Below, in pieces: positions 7,685 to 14,200 of a stretch of 16,825 bases of DNA; within the stretch, counting starts at the first letter, position 1; each line of letters begins with the position of its first letter. The position numbers and the translations under genes were made by a program. Source of the stretch: Thermococcus sp. (lineage in GTDB: Archaea; Methanobacteriota_B; Thermococci; Thermococcales; Thermococcaceae); assembly GCA_021160985.1 (NCBI GenBank), contig JAGHBN010000062.1:1-16825 (forward strand), in the 5' to 3' direction. Below the pieces are notes generated by a model, which was not told the DNA's origin, searched no databases, and saw only the letters and a list, made by a program, of their open reading frames with translations.

Positions 7685-8694
7685 CACGCCGACCTCCTGA
7701 AAGGTATGCTCTCCTTCCCTTCCTTTGCGAGCTCCTTCCTGATTATCTCCACACCTTTGACCATATTCACGAGCTTCTGGTACGCTATACTCCTGTCGAG
7801 GAGCTTCAGTCCGCAGTCGGGGTTGACATAAAGCCTCTCAGGCTCGATGTACTTCATGACCTTCCGTATAGCCTTTGCAACCTCCTCTGGAGTCTCTATA
7901 CGCGGGTTGTGTACATCAACTGCCCCAAAGCCAAGCTCCCCGTGTGTAAGCTTCTTGAGGAACTCCATCTCGCGGAAGCCCCTGTTGGCGAACTCAAGGG
8001 CAAACTGGGAGACGTTAATCTCGTCGAAGTAGTCGGCGAGAAGGTTGTAGTTGGAGTAGCAGACGTGGAGGCCGAACTTTACATTAACACCCTTCACAGC
8101 CCTGTTGATAGCCTCAACCGCTATCGGAACCTCGTCGGGGTGGTTGAGCATCGCCGGCTCGTCTATCTGGATGAAAGTCGCCCCCTCCTTTTCAAGGAGC
8201 GTGAATTCCCTGTTGAGGATCCTCGCGAGCTCAAAGGCGAGCTCCTCTTTGCTCGAATAGTACTCGTTGAAGCTCCACTCCGCTATCGTGTACGGACCAG
8301 TTATCGGGACTTTAACGATCTCCCTCGTTGTGTTTGCCTTAATCCAGCGGAACTCGTCCAGCACAAGGGGTTCGCTGTACTCAAGCTTTGAGACTGCCGC
8401 CGCCTTGTTGAAGTAAGCGTTGCCCCACACCCTCACCGGACCGTAGAACTTGAAGCCCGATATCTTGGCCGTGAAGTATTCCGTCATCTCGCTCCTGCCC
8501 ATCTCTCCGTCCCAGGGGATGTCCACCCCAGCCCTCTCATGCTCTCTCAGCACAGCGACGCTGGCATCCTTTACGGCCTCTCTGAAGTCCTCCTCCGGAA
8601 GCCTGCCAAGCTCGTAGAGGCTGTACATCCTGAGGAGCCACCGGGGTTTGGGATAGCTGCCGATTATGCTCGTTGGGAGGATCTGGAGTTCCAT
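7684..8694 (-). CDS. metE: MetE-type methionine synthase, catalytic barrel
   Basis: Cobalamin-independent methionine synthase C-terminal-type (beta/alpha)8 barrel, which binds homocysteine through zinc and methylates it. It has 336 residues, so it is the catalytic half alone; full MetE is about 750. Zinc ligands by family comparison are His210 and Cys212 in LHVCYSN, Glu234 in FALEFANRG and Cys294 in NPDCGLK. The substrate-binding IDEPAM (177-182) and DVHNPR are present, as is the opening IIGSYPKP. The ATG at 8694 follows GGAGGTGA and starts one base after the preceding stop; an in-frame TTG at 8709 lies inside that ribosome binding site and is rejected. Its methyl donor is not evident: candidates are the modified folate or pterin handled by the MetF-like protein, or a corrinoid protein. 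Confidence 0.93.
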   Translation of the reverse strand: MELQILPTSIIGSYPKPRWLLRMYSLYELGRLPEEDFREAVKDASVAVLREHERAGVDIPWDGEMGRSEMTEYFTAKISGFKFYGPVRVWGNAYFNKAAAVSKLEYSEPLVLDEFRWIKANTTREIVKVPITGPYTIAEWSFNEYYSSKEELAFELARILNREFTLLEKEGATFIQIDEPAMLNHPDEVPIAVEAINRAVKGVNVKFGLHVCYSNYNLLADYFDEINVSQFALEFANRGFREMEFLKKLTHGELGFGAVDVHNPRIETPEEVAKAIRKVMKYIEPERLYVNPDCGLKLLDRSIAYQKLVNMVKGVEIIRKELAKEGKESIPFRRSA

Positions 8695-8695
8695 C

Positions 8696-9625
8696 TCACT
8701 CACCTCCAAGCTTTCCGAGTAGCTTCAGCTTCCTCCAGGCAACGCTCTCCGGAAGAAAGTCGAGGAGCGTGTTTGGAGTAACGTAGAGTTTTCCATGCTT
8801 TCTAAGGAGGGGCTTGAGCTTGTCTACGAGCCTGTCGCGTCTTTCCATTTTGGTTTCCCTTGCATTGACTATTCCAACGCCAAGGTCGCCGCGGTAGTTC
8901 TCCGGCAAGGTGCCCTCTACAAGGTCGAAGTTCAGGATGACCCCCTCAGGAAAACCCCTCGGGGTGCCGAAGTACGTCACCACCCACAGCGCCTTAACCT
9001 TCTCGAGTCTCTCTATGAGCGCCTTTGCAGTTTCTGCCGAGACCGAGTCGCTTTTCTCCCTCGTAGCCCTCGAGAGTTCGGCGGCCAAAGCCGGCTCCTG
9101 GAGCTCAACGAGTTCCACGGGTAACTCCTTCATGAGTTCTGCCAAAACTCCAGCGTAGGCCTCCGCCAGCTCGTCGAGGCTTTCATATGCCTCGTTTATC
9201 GAGTGGTATGCGAGGGTCACAGGGCCCGGGAGAACCGCCTTGAGCACTGCGCCCGGGTATACCTCTTCCTTTATCTCAAGCGCAACGTTGAGCCATTCGG
9301 GGATTGGATTCTCCCCCAGAGACAGCTCCCCCTTGACCACTGGAGAGCGGTAAAAGAAGTTGTTTTCATAGAACTTAAAGAGCCCGTTGACCTCAACGCC
9401 GTCTATGAACCTTATCAGCGGGTTGAATATGTCGTCCCAACGGTAGAGACCGTCGGTTATTACCCTTATCCCCGCTCTCCTGAGGTTCTCAAATGCCCTC
9501 CTCGTGTGTTCTCTGTATGCCTCCTCTAACTTCTCCTCACTCAGCCTTCCAAGGTAGTACTGCTCAAGCTTCTTCGAGAGCGACACCGGCCTGGGCAGAC
9601 TTCCTATCAGAGCCGGGATTATCAT
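8696..9625 (-). CDS. MetE-like barrel without zinc ligands (partner of MetE)
   Basis: A 309-residue protein clearly related to the MetE barrel: it opens with LIGSLPRP, has VLPGPVTLA, LQEPALA (175-181, matching IDEPAM of the neighbour) and NARETK in place of DVHNPR. However, the position of the His-x-Cys zinc motif reads WVVTYFG and that of NPDCGLK reads TPNTLLDF; the whole protein has no cysteine at all, so homocysteine-zinc chemistry of the MetE kind is not possible here. In full-length MetE the N-terminal half is also a degenerate barrel; this gene may be a free-standing counterpart that forms a complex with the catalytic barrel or binds the methyl carrier. That is inference. The ATG at 9625 follows TAAGGAGGTGATCGG and overlaps the metF stop by four bases. 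Confidence 0.85.
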   Translation of the reverse strand: MIIPALIGSLPRPVSLSKKLEQYYLGRLSEEKLEEAYREHTRRAFENLRRAGIRVITDGLYRWDDIFNPLIRFIDGVEVNGLFKFYENNFFYRSPVVKGELSLGENPIPEWLNVALEIKEEVYPGAVLKAVLPGPVTLAYHSINEAYESLDELAEAYAGVLAELMKELPVELVELQEPALAAELSRATREKSDSVSAETAKALIERLEKVKALWVVTYFGTPRGFPEGVILNFDLVEGTLPENYRGDLGVGIVNARETKMERRDRLVDKLKPLLRKHGKLYVTPNTLLDFLPESVAWRKLKLLGKLGGE

Positions 9626-10683
9626 CCGATCACCTCCTTAATAATTCCTCTTGCCTCCTTTTCGAGCCTGAGCCACTCATCAACGTCGTTGGAGAGCACT
9701 ATCAGGTTAATACCTCCCCCAACATCCAGGGCCTTCAGCTCCTCAAGGAGCTCCTCAAAGCTCTCATTCCCCGTGGGAATTCCCATCCTTTCCAGCATGG
9801 GCTTTATCCAGTCCTCAATTGGATACAGGAGCGATATCACAAGGGGGACCTCAAACTCCCCGTACGCCCTGAGCTCCCGGAGTATCTCCCTTATCCCCCT
9901 CACGCTCCTACCCGTGGCCACCACCTGTGTGAAGAAGCCCTCAGCCCCCGCTATCATCTTCCTCACGACCCTCCTCGCCTCCAGCTTCGGCCGGTAGTGC
10001 GGGTTCATGCCAGAAAGGACCCGTGGCCTGCTCTCAACTTCTACGCACTCCCTGGTCGGCAGGACTCCGGCAAACACCAGCCGCGCAAGCCTTACCAGGT
10101 TAGCAGAGTCAAGGTCAAACACTGGCCTGCCCGGAATCCCGTGGTCCGGCCAGTCCCCGGTTACCATGAGAACCGCCTCGAAGTTGAAGAGTCCTGCCGT
10201 CCTGAGCTCAGAGGAAATCGCAGCAAGGTTTCTGTCCTTTGCCGTGATGTGCGGCATCACGCCGGCTTTTGCTCCCAAAACCTTTAGATAAGTGCTGAAG
10301 GCAACTGGATCCACATGGGGGTAGCCGAGGGGGTTGTCGGGAACCGTTAGCAGGTCGGCATCCACCCTGCCGAGGACTCTTATTATGTCCATTTCTCCCT
10401 TCACTGCCGCTATCGGGAACTCTATGCTGAAAGCCTTCCCACGCTCCAGATTCTTCCAGAAGGTCGATGCTCTGGGCTCACTGTCCTTCTCTACGAGGCT
10501 TTCAAGTTCAACAAGCAGGGGATGCTCCTCGAACAGCATATACGGGACGGTTCCCCCAAACCTAGCCATTGTGGTGGTCCACGGGCACTCCTTTCCATCC
10601 ACTTCGCATACCTCCCCCCTGACTCCCCCACAGGGGCCGTTCAGCAGGTTTTTAGGACACGTGTACACCCTGAGTGCTCTCAC
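9622..10683 (-). CDS. metF: MetF-type methylene-tetrahydrofolate reductase with N-terminal four-Cys (MetV/MTHFR_C-like) domain
   Basis: Predicted reductase making the methyl group for methionine synthesis. Residues 1-40 carry CPKNLLNGPCGG and two more cysteines (Cys9, Cys18, Cys26, Cys33), the pattern of the MTHFR_C/MetV domain, here fused in front of the MetF barrel. From about residue 82 the MetF fold follows: SIEFP with Glu88, TVPDNP, PHITAKDRN and LMVTGDWP with Asp177, corresponding to conserved MetF active-site positions. Length is 353 residues against about 290 for bacterial MetF. The start is GTG at 10683, overlapping the previous stop (GTGA); a second GTG at 10668, with GGGGGGTGA 11 bases upstream, is a real alternative and would begin MYTCPK. 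The electron donor is unknown; MetV-type reductases do not use the plain NADH route of enteric MetF. Confidence 0.88.
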   Translation of the reverse strand: MRALRVYTCPKNLLNGPCGGVRGEVCEVDGKECPWTTTMARFGGTVPYMLFEEHPLLVELESLVEKDSEPRASTFWKNLERGKAFSIEFPIAAVKGEMDIIRVLGRVDADLLTVPDNPLGYPHVDPVAFSTYLKVLGAKAGVMPHITAKDRNLAAISSELRTAGLFNFEAVLMVTGDWPDHGIPGRPVFDLDSANLVRLARLVFAGVLPTRECVEVESRPRVLSGMNPHYRPKLEARRVVRKMIAGAEGFFTQVVATGRSVRGIREILRELRAYGEFEVPLVISLLYPIEDWIKPMLERMGIPTGNESFEELLEELKALDVGGGINLIVLSNDVDEWLRLEKEARGIIKEVIG

Positions 10684-11777
10684 CCCCCAAGAGCGGAGTC
10701 TATGTCCTCTATGAGAGTGTCCAAATCTTCAAGGCCCACGGAAAGGCGTATCAGGTCGTCGGTAATTCCAAGGAGTTCTCTCCTCTCCGGAGGCATTGTT
10801 TTGGCCGCACTTATGACCGGATAGGAGGCTAGGCTTTCAACACCGCCAAGAGAGGGGGAGGGAAATATCCTCTTGAGGGAGCGCAGAAACTTCTTTGCAC
10901 CCTCTTCTCCCCCCACGTGCCTGAAGCTAACGACGCCGCCAAATAAGGGGCGCTCAAACAGCCTCCGGGCAGTTTCGTGGTAGGGATCCTCCTTGAGTCC
11001 TGGGTAACGAACTTCCCTGACCCGGGGGTGCTCGCTGAGGAACTCCGCTATGGCCAGGGCATTTTTGCTCTGACGTTCAAAGCGTATCTCCAGAGTTTTC
11101 ATGCCCCTTGTCACAAGCCACGCTTCCAGCGGCTGGAGTATTGAACCGAGCCTTCTGCGCCAGTGCCAAAGCTCCTCCCCATCGAGGCTCCCCCATATTA
11201 CCGCACCTCCGAGCACGTCGTTGTGTCCTGCTATGTACTTGGTGAGGCTGTGAACGGAAGCATCCGCGCCAACTTTTAGGGGCTTGAAGACGAGCGGGGA
11301 AAACGTATTGTCCACAATGGTTATCGCTCCAACCTCTTTTGCCCTCCTCACGACCTCAGGCACGTCAATTACCTTCAGGGTCGGGTTTGTGAGCGTCTCA
11401 ACGAGTACGAGTTTAGTCCCCCCACCGATGGCTTCAACTATGCTATCCCCGTTTGGATAAACCAGCTTTGTCTTCACTCCGAACTTGGAGAGCCTTTCAG
11501 CAAGCTGAATCGTGGTGCCGTAGCATTCCATGGGTAGAACGATCTCATCACCCTCTGAGAGGAGCGAGAGGTAGAGGGCGCTTATTGCCCCTATTCCGCT
11601 GTTGAAGGCAAGGGCATCTCTCCCCCCCTCCAGAGCCGCAAGAGATCTCTCGAGTTCTCTCACCGTGGGGTTTTCTTCCCTGCTGTATTTGAGGTCGAAA
11701 CCCCTGTCTGAAAGCGTAGTTTCACCGGCCTGTTTGAACGCGACTGTGAGATAGATGGGACTGTGAAGGGGCTTCAT
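10680..11777 (-). CDS. metB: Cystathionine gamma-synthase/gamma-lyase family PLP enzyme
   Basis: Cys/Met metabolism PLP enzyme (fold type I), 365 residues, slightly shorter than the usual 380-400. Motifs are YSREENPT, the cofactor-binding VDNTFSP (Asp156) and SLTKYIAGH with the Schiff-base Lys180. The family includes cystathionine gamma-synthase, gamma-lyase, beta-lyase and O-acetylhomoserine sulfhydrylase, and sequence inspection cannot separate them securely. As first gene of the met operon, a biosynthetic role leading to homocysteine is most likely. I use the ATG at 11777 because GGGTGGTG precedes it and the TATA box lies 30-40 bases upstream; the frame is open to 11879, but that stretch contains the promoter. 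No homoserine acyltransferase is in the window, so phosphohomoserine from the linked thrB is a possible substrate (inference). Confidence 0.87.
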   Translation of the reverse strand: MKPLHSPIYLTVAFKQAGETTLSDRGFDLKYSREENPTVRELERSLAALEGGRDALAFNSGIGAISALYLSLLSEGDEIVLPMECYGTTIQLAERLSKFGVKTKLVYPNGDSIVEAIGGGTKLVLVETLTNPTLKVIDVPEVVRRAKEVGAITIVDNTFSPLVFKPLKVGADASVHSLTKYIAGHNDVLGGAVIWGSLDGEELWHWRRRLGSILQPLEAWLVTRGMKTLEIRFERQSKNALAIAEFLSEHPRVREVRYPGLKEDPYHETARRLFERPLFGGVVSFRHVGGEEGAKKFLRSLKRIFPSPSLGGVESLASYPVISAAKTMPPERRELLGITDDLIRLSVGLEDLDTLIEDIDSALGG

Positions 11778-11807
11778 CGAATCACCACCCAATACTAACG
11801 GAGGCCA

Positions 11808-11826
11808 TTTATATATTTTTCGACAT
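11808..11826 (-). promoter_or_regulatory. BRE/TATA promoter of the met operon
   Basis: On the minus strand GTCGAAAAATATATAAATGG provides a BRE and a strong TATA box (core 11809-11816). The expected start is around 11785-11790, leaving a very short leader of about 10 bases before the ATG at 11777. A small inverted repeat (CAGTT at 11852-11856 with AACTG at 11861-11865) lies upstream and could be a regulator site. Confidence 0.7.
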
Positions 11827-11879
11827 AATTTTTGGTATTTAATATTCTCAGCAGTTATTAAACTGAACATAGTTATCAA

Positions 11880-12050
11880 AGAAGCCTTCTACTGCCTTCT
11901 TTTCTGCAAGTTTTTGACAGACTGACGACTATTTTTCTTCAAAAAATTCCCAAAATTTAGGTGTACAAGTTAATACCAGTTGCCACTCTCCTATGATGCA
12001 TGAAACATGAAAAGGATGCAAATAAGGTAAAGAGGTCAGAAGGGAACAAG
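11880..12050. other. Spacer between the met operon and the RNA-processing operon
   Basis: This AT-rich stretch lies between the terminator of the rnp3 operon and the upstream end of the metB promoter region. It holds a short palindrome-like AGAAGCCTTCT around 11879-11889 and a TGTACA at 11961-11966. No convincing gene, tRNA or guide RNA was found in either strand. A plus-strand lysine-rich frame from ATG 12000 continues into the antisense of rnp3 and lacks a ribosome binding site, so I do not call it. Confidence 0.5.
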
Positions 12051-12071
12051 AAAAAAACCGACCGCGGTTCT
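12051..12071 (-). terminator. Hairpin plus T-tract after rnp3
   Basis: On the minus strand AGAACCG-CGGT-CGGTTTTTTT forms a stem of up to seven pairs (one G-T) with a four-base loop, ending in seven T residues. It lies about 75 bases after the rnp3 stop codon and is the best intrinsic-type terminator in the window. Confidence 0.65.
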
Positions 12072-12143
12072 GATGAATTTCAACGGTGGCCCTCAAGACC
12101 CGGGTGCGCTCCCACTCCCCGGACAGGGTTTGCTACAATAGAT

Positions 12144-12806
12144 TTAGAGCTTCCCCAGAAGGGTTCTCGGATAGAAGTTCAAACTCCCTCTCGCCTTCGG
12201 CACGTCCATCCCGATGTTTATCCCAAGGCTCATCAAGTCCCTCGGCCCGCGGACTTCCCATTTGCTCTCCGCAGAGCTGGTGATAAACCGGGGCACGCGG
12301 TACTTCCTGACGAGCTCCCAGGCCTTTGCCATGAAGCGAAGCATCAGCGCCCGCTCATACGGGCCAGCCCGCAAAAGCGGGGAGAGCGAAAACCCTATGG
12401 CAACGCCCCTTCTCCCGGCCATTCCCGCTAAAGTGTGGTCGAAGCCGTAGTCCCTCCTTCCGAGCCAGGGGCTTATAAGGGCATCTGCCTTGGCCTCGAT
12501 GGCCATCCTGTTGACCCTCATGTCCCCGCCCTGGACGTAGAGCAAGGCCTTCAGGTTTCTGCTCTTGAACTCACGCACGAGGCTCGGCTTTTTGGTAACG
12601 AGAAGGACGGCCACCTTCCCGTAGGTCTTCCTCAGCTCCCTGAGCTCCTCCTTGAGCGAGTCCCAGTCGGGCTCGCGGTCGAGGACGAGCTTTTTGGTGA
12701 AGACTACCTCGTCAAACCACCCGCTGGCCAGCTCGTAGGCCTCTTCGCTCCGGACGTCCATCTCGACAAAGTAGTCCCTCGAAAACGAAATTTCCTCCCC
12801 GCTCAT
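12144..12806 (-). CDS. rnp3: Ribonuclease P protein component 3 (p30)
   Basis: Archaeal RNase P protein of the p30/Rpp30 family, part of the RNA-protein complex that removes the 5' leader of pre-tRNAs. It has 220 residues, near the family's usual 210-230. The TIM-barrel-like features are visible as FVEMDVRS at the N-terminus, KADALISPWLGR, HTLAGMAGRRGVAIGFSLSPLL, the helix FMAKAWELVRKY and FITSSAESKWEVRGPRDLMSLG. I choose the ATG at 12806, which overlaps the stop of the upstream gene as ATGA; a GTG at 12818 would add four residues and enlarge the overlap. It is the last gene of an operon with L15e and a DUF54 RNA-binding protein, a typical archaeal arrangement of translation and RNA processing genes. 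Confidence 0.93.
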   Translation of the reverse strand: MSGEEISFSRDYFVEMDVRSEEAYELASGWFDEVVFTKKLVLDREPDWDSLKEELRELRKTYGKVAVLLVTKKPSLVREFKSRNLKALLYVQGGDMRVNRMAIEAKADALISPWLGRRDYGFDHTLAGMAGRRGVAIGFSLSPLLRAGPYERALMLRFMAKAWELVRKYRVPRFITSSAESKWEVRGPRDLMSLGINIGMDVPKARGSLNFYPRTLLGKL

Positions 12807-13255
12807 TCTTCCAGCCACTCCTGAACCGCTTTGACGACGGCTTCCTTCCTCATTGGGAAGGCCTTGACCTTTATCCTGACCTGAATCGTGTCGCCGCCCT
12901 CGTCTATCTCAGGCTCGTCGAGGTATGCCTTCTGCTTGTTGAAGCGGACGTAGAGCGTCCCCTCCTCATCAACTTTCTCGTCAAGGTTCTCAAGGATGTA
13001 GCGCTTTGCTTCCTCGTCAAGGAGCTCCTTGAAGTGCCTGAGGAAAGCCCTCACAGCTTTGCTCCTCTTTATCTCGACGTTGACGACCTTAATCGGGTTC
13101 CCGAAGAAGCCCTCCGTCTCAAGGATGTCGAAGTGAATGTCCTCGTCGTCGATTTCCTCGGGAATGAACGTCCCTATCGCCTCGAGAACCTTGTCCTCAT
13201 CTTCGGTGGCCTGAATGAACGTGGTAATCCTGACGTGGTGTGCCCTCAGCGCCAT
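12803..13255 (-). CDS. DUF54 / exosome-type RNA-binding protein
   Basis: A 150-residue acidic protein of the archaeal RNA-binding family PF01877, often annotated as an exosome-associated subunit. Visible features are AHHVRITTFIQATED at the N-terminus, FFGNPIKVVNVEIKRSKAVRAFL in the middle, LYVRFNKQKAYL and IQVRIKVKAFP near the C-terminus. The biochemical role is not well established. Its position between L15e and RNase P component 3 points to a role with ribosomal or tRNA precursor RNA. The ATG at 13255 follows GGGTGAAAGAAA. It has its own TATA box 139 bases after L15e, so it may be transcribed both from that and by read-through. It overlaps rnp3 by four bases. Confidence 0.88.
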   Translation of the reverse strand: MALRAHHVRITTFIQATEDEDKVLEAIGTFIPEEIDDEDIHFDILETEGFFGNPIKVVNVEIKRSKAVRAFLRHFKELLDEEAKRYILENLDEKVDEEGTLYVRFNKQKAYLDEPEIDEGGDTIQVRIKVKAFPMRKEAVVKAVQEWLEE

Positions 13256-13286
13256 TTTCTTTCACCCGAACTCATTTAGAAGAGGG

Positions 13287-13296
13287 ATTTAAAAAT
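13287..13296 (-). promoter_or_regulatory. TATA box for the DUF54-rnp3 pair
   Basis: ACATTTTTAAATCCC on the minus strand is a plausible TATA box. The predicted start near 13265 gives a leader of about 10 bases, just covering the GGGTGA site upstream of the ATG. The remaining spacer up to the L15e stop (13297-13394) shows no other gene; pyrimidine-rich minus-strand sequence soon after the L15e stop may serve as its terminator. Confidence 0.55.
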
Positions 13297-13394
13297 GTGA
13301 GTGGGCACTCAGGGAGCACGGGACAGTTAGCCTAGATACCTAATGGAATACAAGAACGGCCTCAGAAGAAGATAGAAGATAAAGAGCAGGGAAA

Positions 13395-13979
13395 TCACTT
13401 GCCCTTACCCTTGTTGGCCCTTATGCTGGGCCTGACCTTTTCAGCGCCCTTGCCCTTGTTCCTCAGGCCGCGGCCCTTCTTGCCGGCGCTCGTGAGACCT
13501 CTAAACACCCTACCCTTGTGGGGCTTGAGGGCAATCCAGGCTATCTTCGGGTCGCTCTTTATGACCGGGTGGTGCGGGTCGACCATTATGACCTCAAACC
13601 ACTTGTACATTCCATCCTCGCCGACCCAGTAGGAGTTGAGGACCTCAAGGTTCGGGAACTTGCGAGCGGCCTTCTCCTCGGCTATCCACTGGAGGCTCTT
13701 CTTCGGCGAGTACTTGACCATACCCATCTTGCTCGGCTTCCTTCCGCCCTTCCACCTGGGCCTCTTCCTTCCGCCCTTCCTGACGCGGACGCGGACAATA
13801 ACGTAGCCCTGCTTGGCCTGGTAGCCGAGGCTCCTGGCCCTGTCAAGCCTGGTCGGCCTCTCGGCGCGGACGACGACCGGCTCACGGCGCCACTTTATCA
13901 TCCTGACCTTGAGAAGGTCGCCAACGTAGCTCTTCTTCGGGCTCTTCCAGGCTTCCCTAATGTACTTGTACATTCCCAT
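13395..13979 (-). CDS. rpl15e: 50S ribosomal protein L15e
   Basis: Large-subunit ribosomal protein of the archaeal/eukaryotic L15e family; binds 23S rRNA. It has 194 residues, very basic, with the family sequences MGMYKYIREAWKSP at the start, RAERPTRLDRARSLGYQAKQG, RKGGRKRPRWKGGRKPSK, LNSYWVGEDGMYKWFE and DPHHPVIKSDP, and a Lys/Gly-rich tail. I choose the ATG at 13979 because GGGGTGA lies just upstream and the protein then matches the family start; a GTG at 13988 would add three residues. It heads the L15e-DUF54-rnp3 operon and has a structured leader of about 70 bases behind a TATA box at 14069-14078. Confidence 0.97.
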   Translation of the reverse strand: MGMYKYIREAWKSPKKSYVGDLLKVRMIKWRREPVVVRAERPTRLDRARSLGYQAKQGYVIVRVRVRKGGRKRPRWKGGRKPSKMGMVKYSPKKSLQWIAEEKAARKFPNLEVLNSYWVGEDGMYKWFEVIMVDPHHPVIKSDPKIAWIALKPHKGRVFRGLTSAGKKGRGLRNKGKGAEKVRPSIRANKGKGK

Positions 13980-14015
13980 CTCGTTCACCCCTTCCTCGTT
14001 TGTGGTTCTCCCTTA

Positions 14016-14042
14016 CGGGAACATCCCGCGGGCCTAGCCCGC
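14016..14042 (-). promoter_or_regulatory. Adjacent hairpins in the L15e leader
   Basis: GCGGGC-CTA-GCCCGC (14028-14042) and CGGGA-ACA-TCCCG (14016-14028) are perfect small hairpins sharing one base, placed between the predicted start near 14048 and the ribosome binding site. They could be a target for autoregulation by a ribosomal protein, as known for several ribosomal operons; this is inference. Confidence 0.4.
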
Positions 14043-14068
14043 CTAGTCGAGCGAAGTTCGAGGTTGGG

Positions 14069-14083
14069 TTTTTAAAACTTGTG
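14069..14083 (-). promoter_or_regulatory. TATA promoter of the L15e operon
   Basis: CACAAGTTTTAAAAACCC on the minus strand gives a TATA core at 14069-14078. The predicted start is near 14048, producing a leader of about 70 bases, long by Thermococcales standards. Confidence 0.65.
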
Positions 14084-14177
14084 GAATTTGGAAAATGATT
14101 GAGCACCACAATGATTGGATATCACGAGATGCGCCCATGCTATTTGATCCTGCTTTAACCTTTGAGCGGAAGATCGC

Positions 14178-14200
14178 CCAAAAGAATAAAGTGGCAAAAA
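14178..14200 (-). terminator. T-rich terminator after the orphan secreted protein
   Basis: Directly after the TAG stop the minus strand reads TTTTTGCCACTTTATTCTTTT, a typical archaeal oligo-T termination region. The stretch from here to the L15e promoter (14084-14177) contains nothing recognisable. Confidence 0.5.

Noticed and set aside
8695..8709. TTG start for metE at 8709
   Set aside because: It lies within the GGAGGTGA ribosome binding site of the ATG at 8694, and the family N-terminus fits the ATG.
11778..11870. SAM or B12 riboswitch in front of the met operon
   Set aside because: The predicted leader is only about 10 bases, so there is no room for a riboswitch.
11778..11879. 34-residue N-terminal extension of the PLP enzyme
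   Set aside because: The extension covers the TATA box and a ribosome binding site, and the family N-terminus aligns with the ATG at 11777.
12065..12130. Box C/D guide RNA or tRNA on the plus strand
   Set aside because: TGATGA is present, but I find no CTGA box D/D' at suitable distances and no cloverleaf; kept only as a possible small RNA region.
12000..12431. Plus-strand open frame starting with a lysine-rich segment
   Set aside because: No ribosome binding site, and most of it is antisense to rnp3; the lysine-rich start reflects the A-rich spacer and the antisense of a T-tract.
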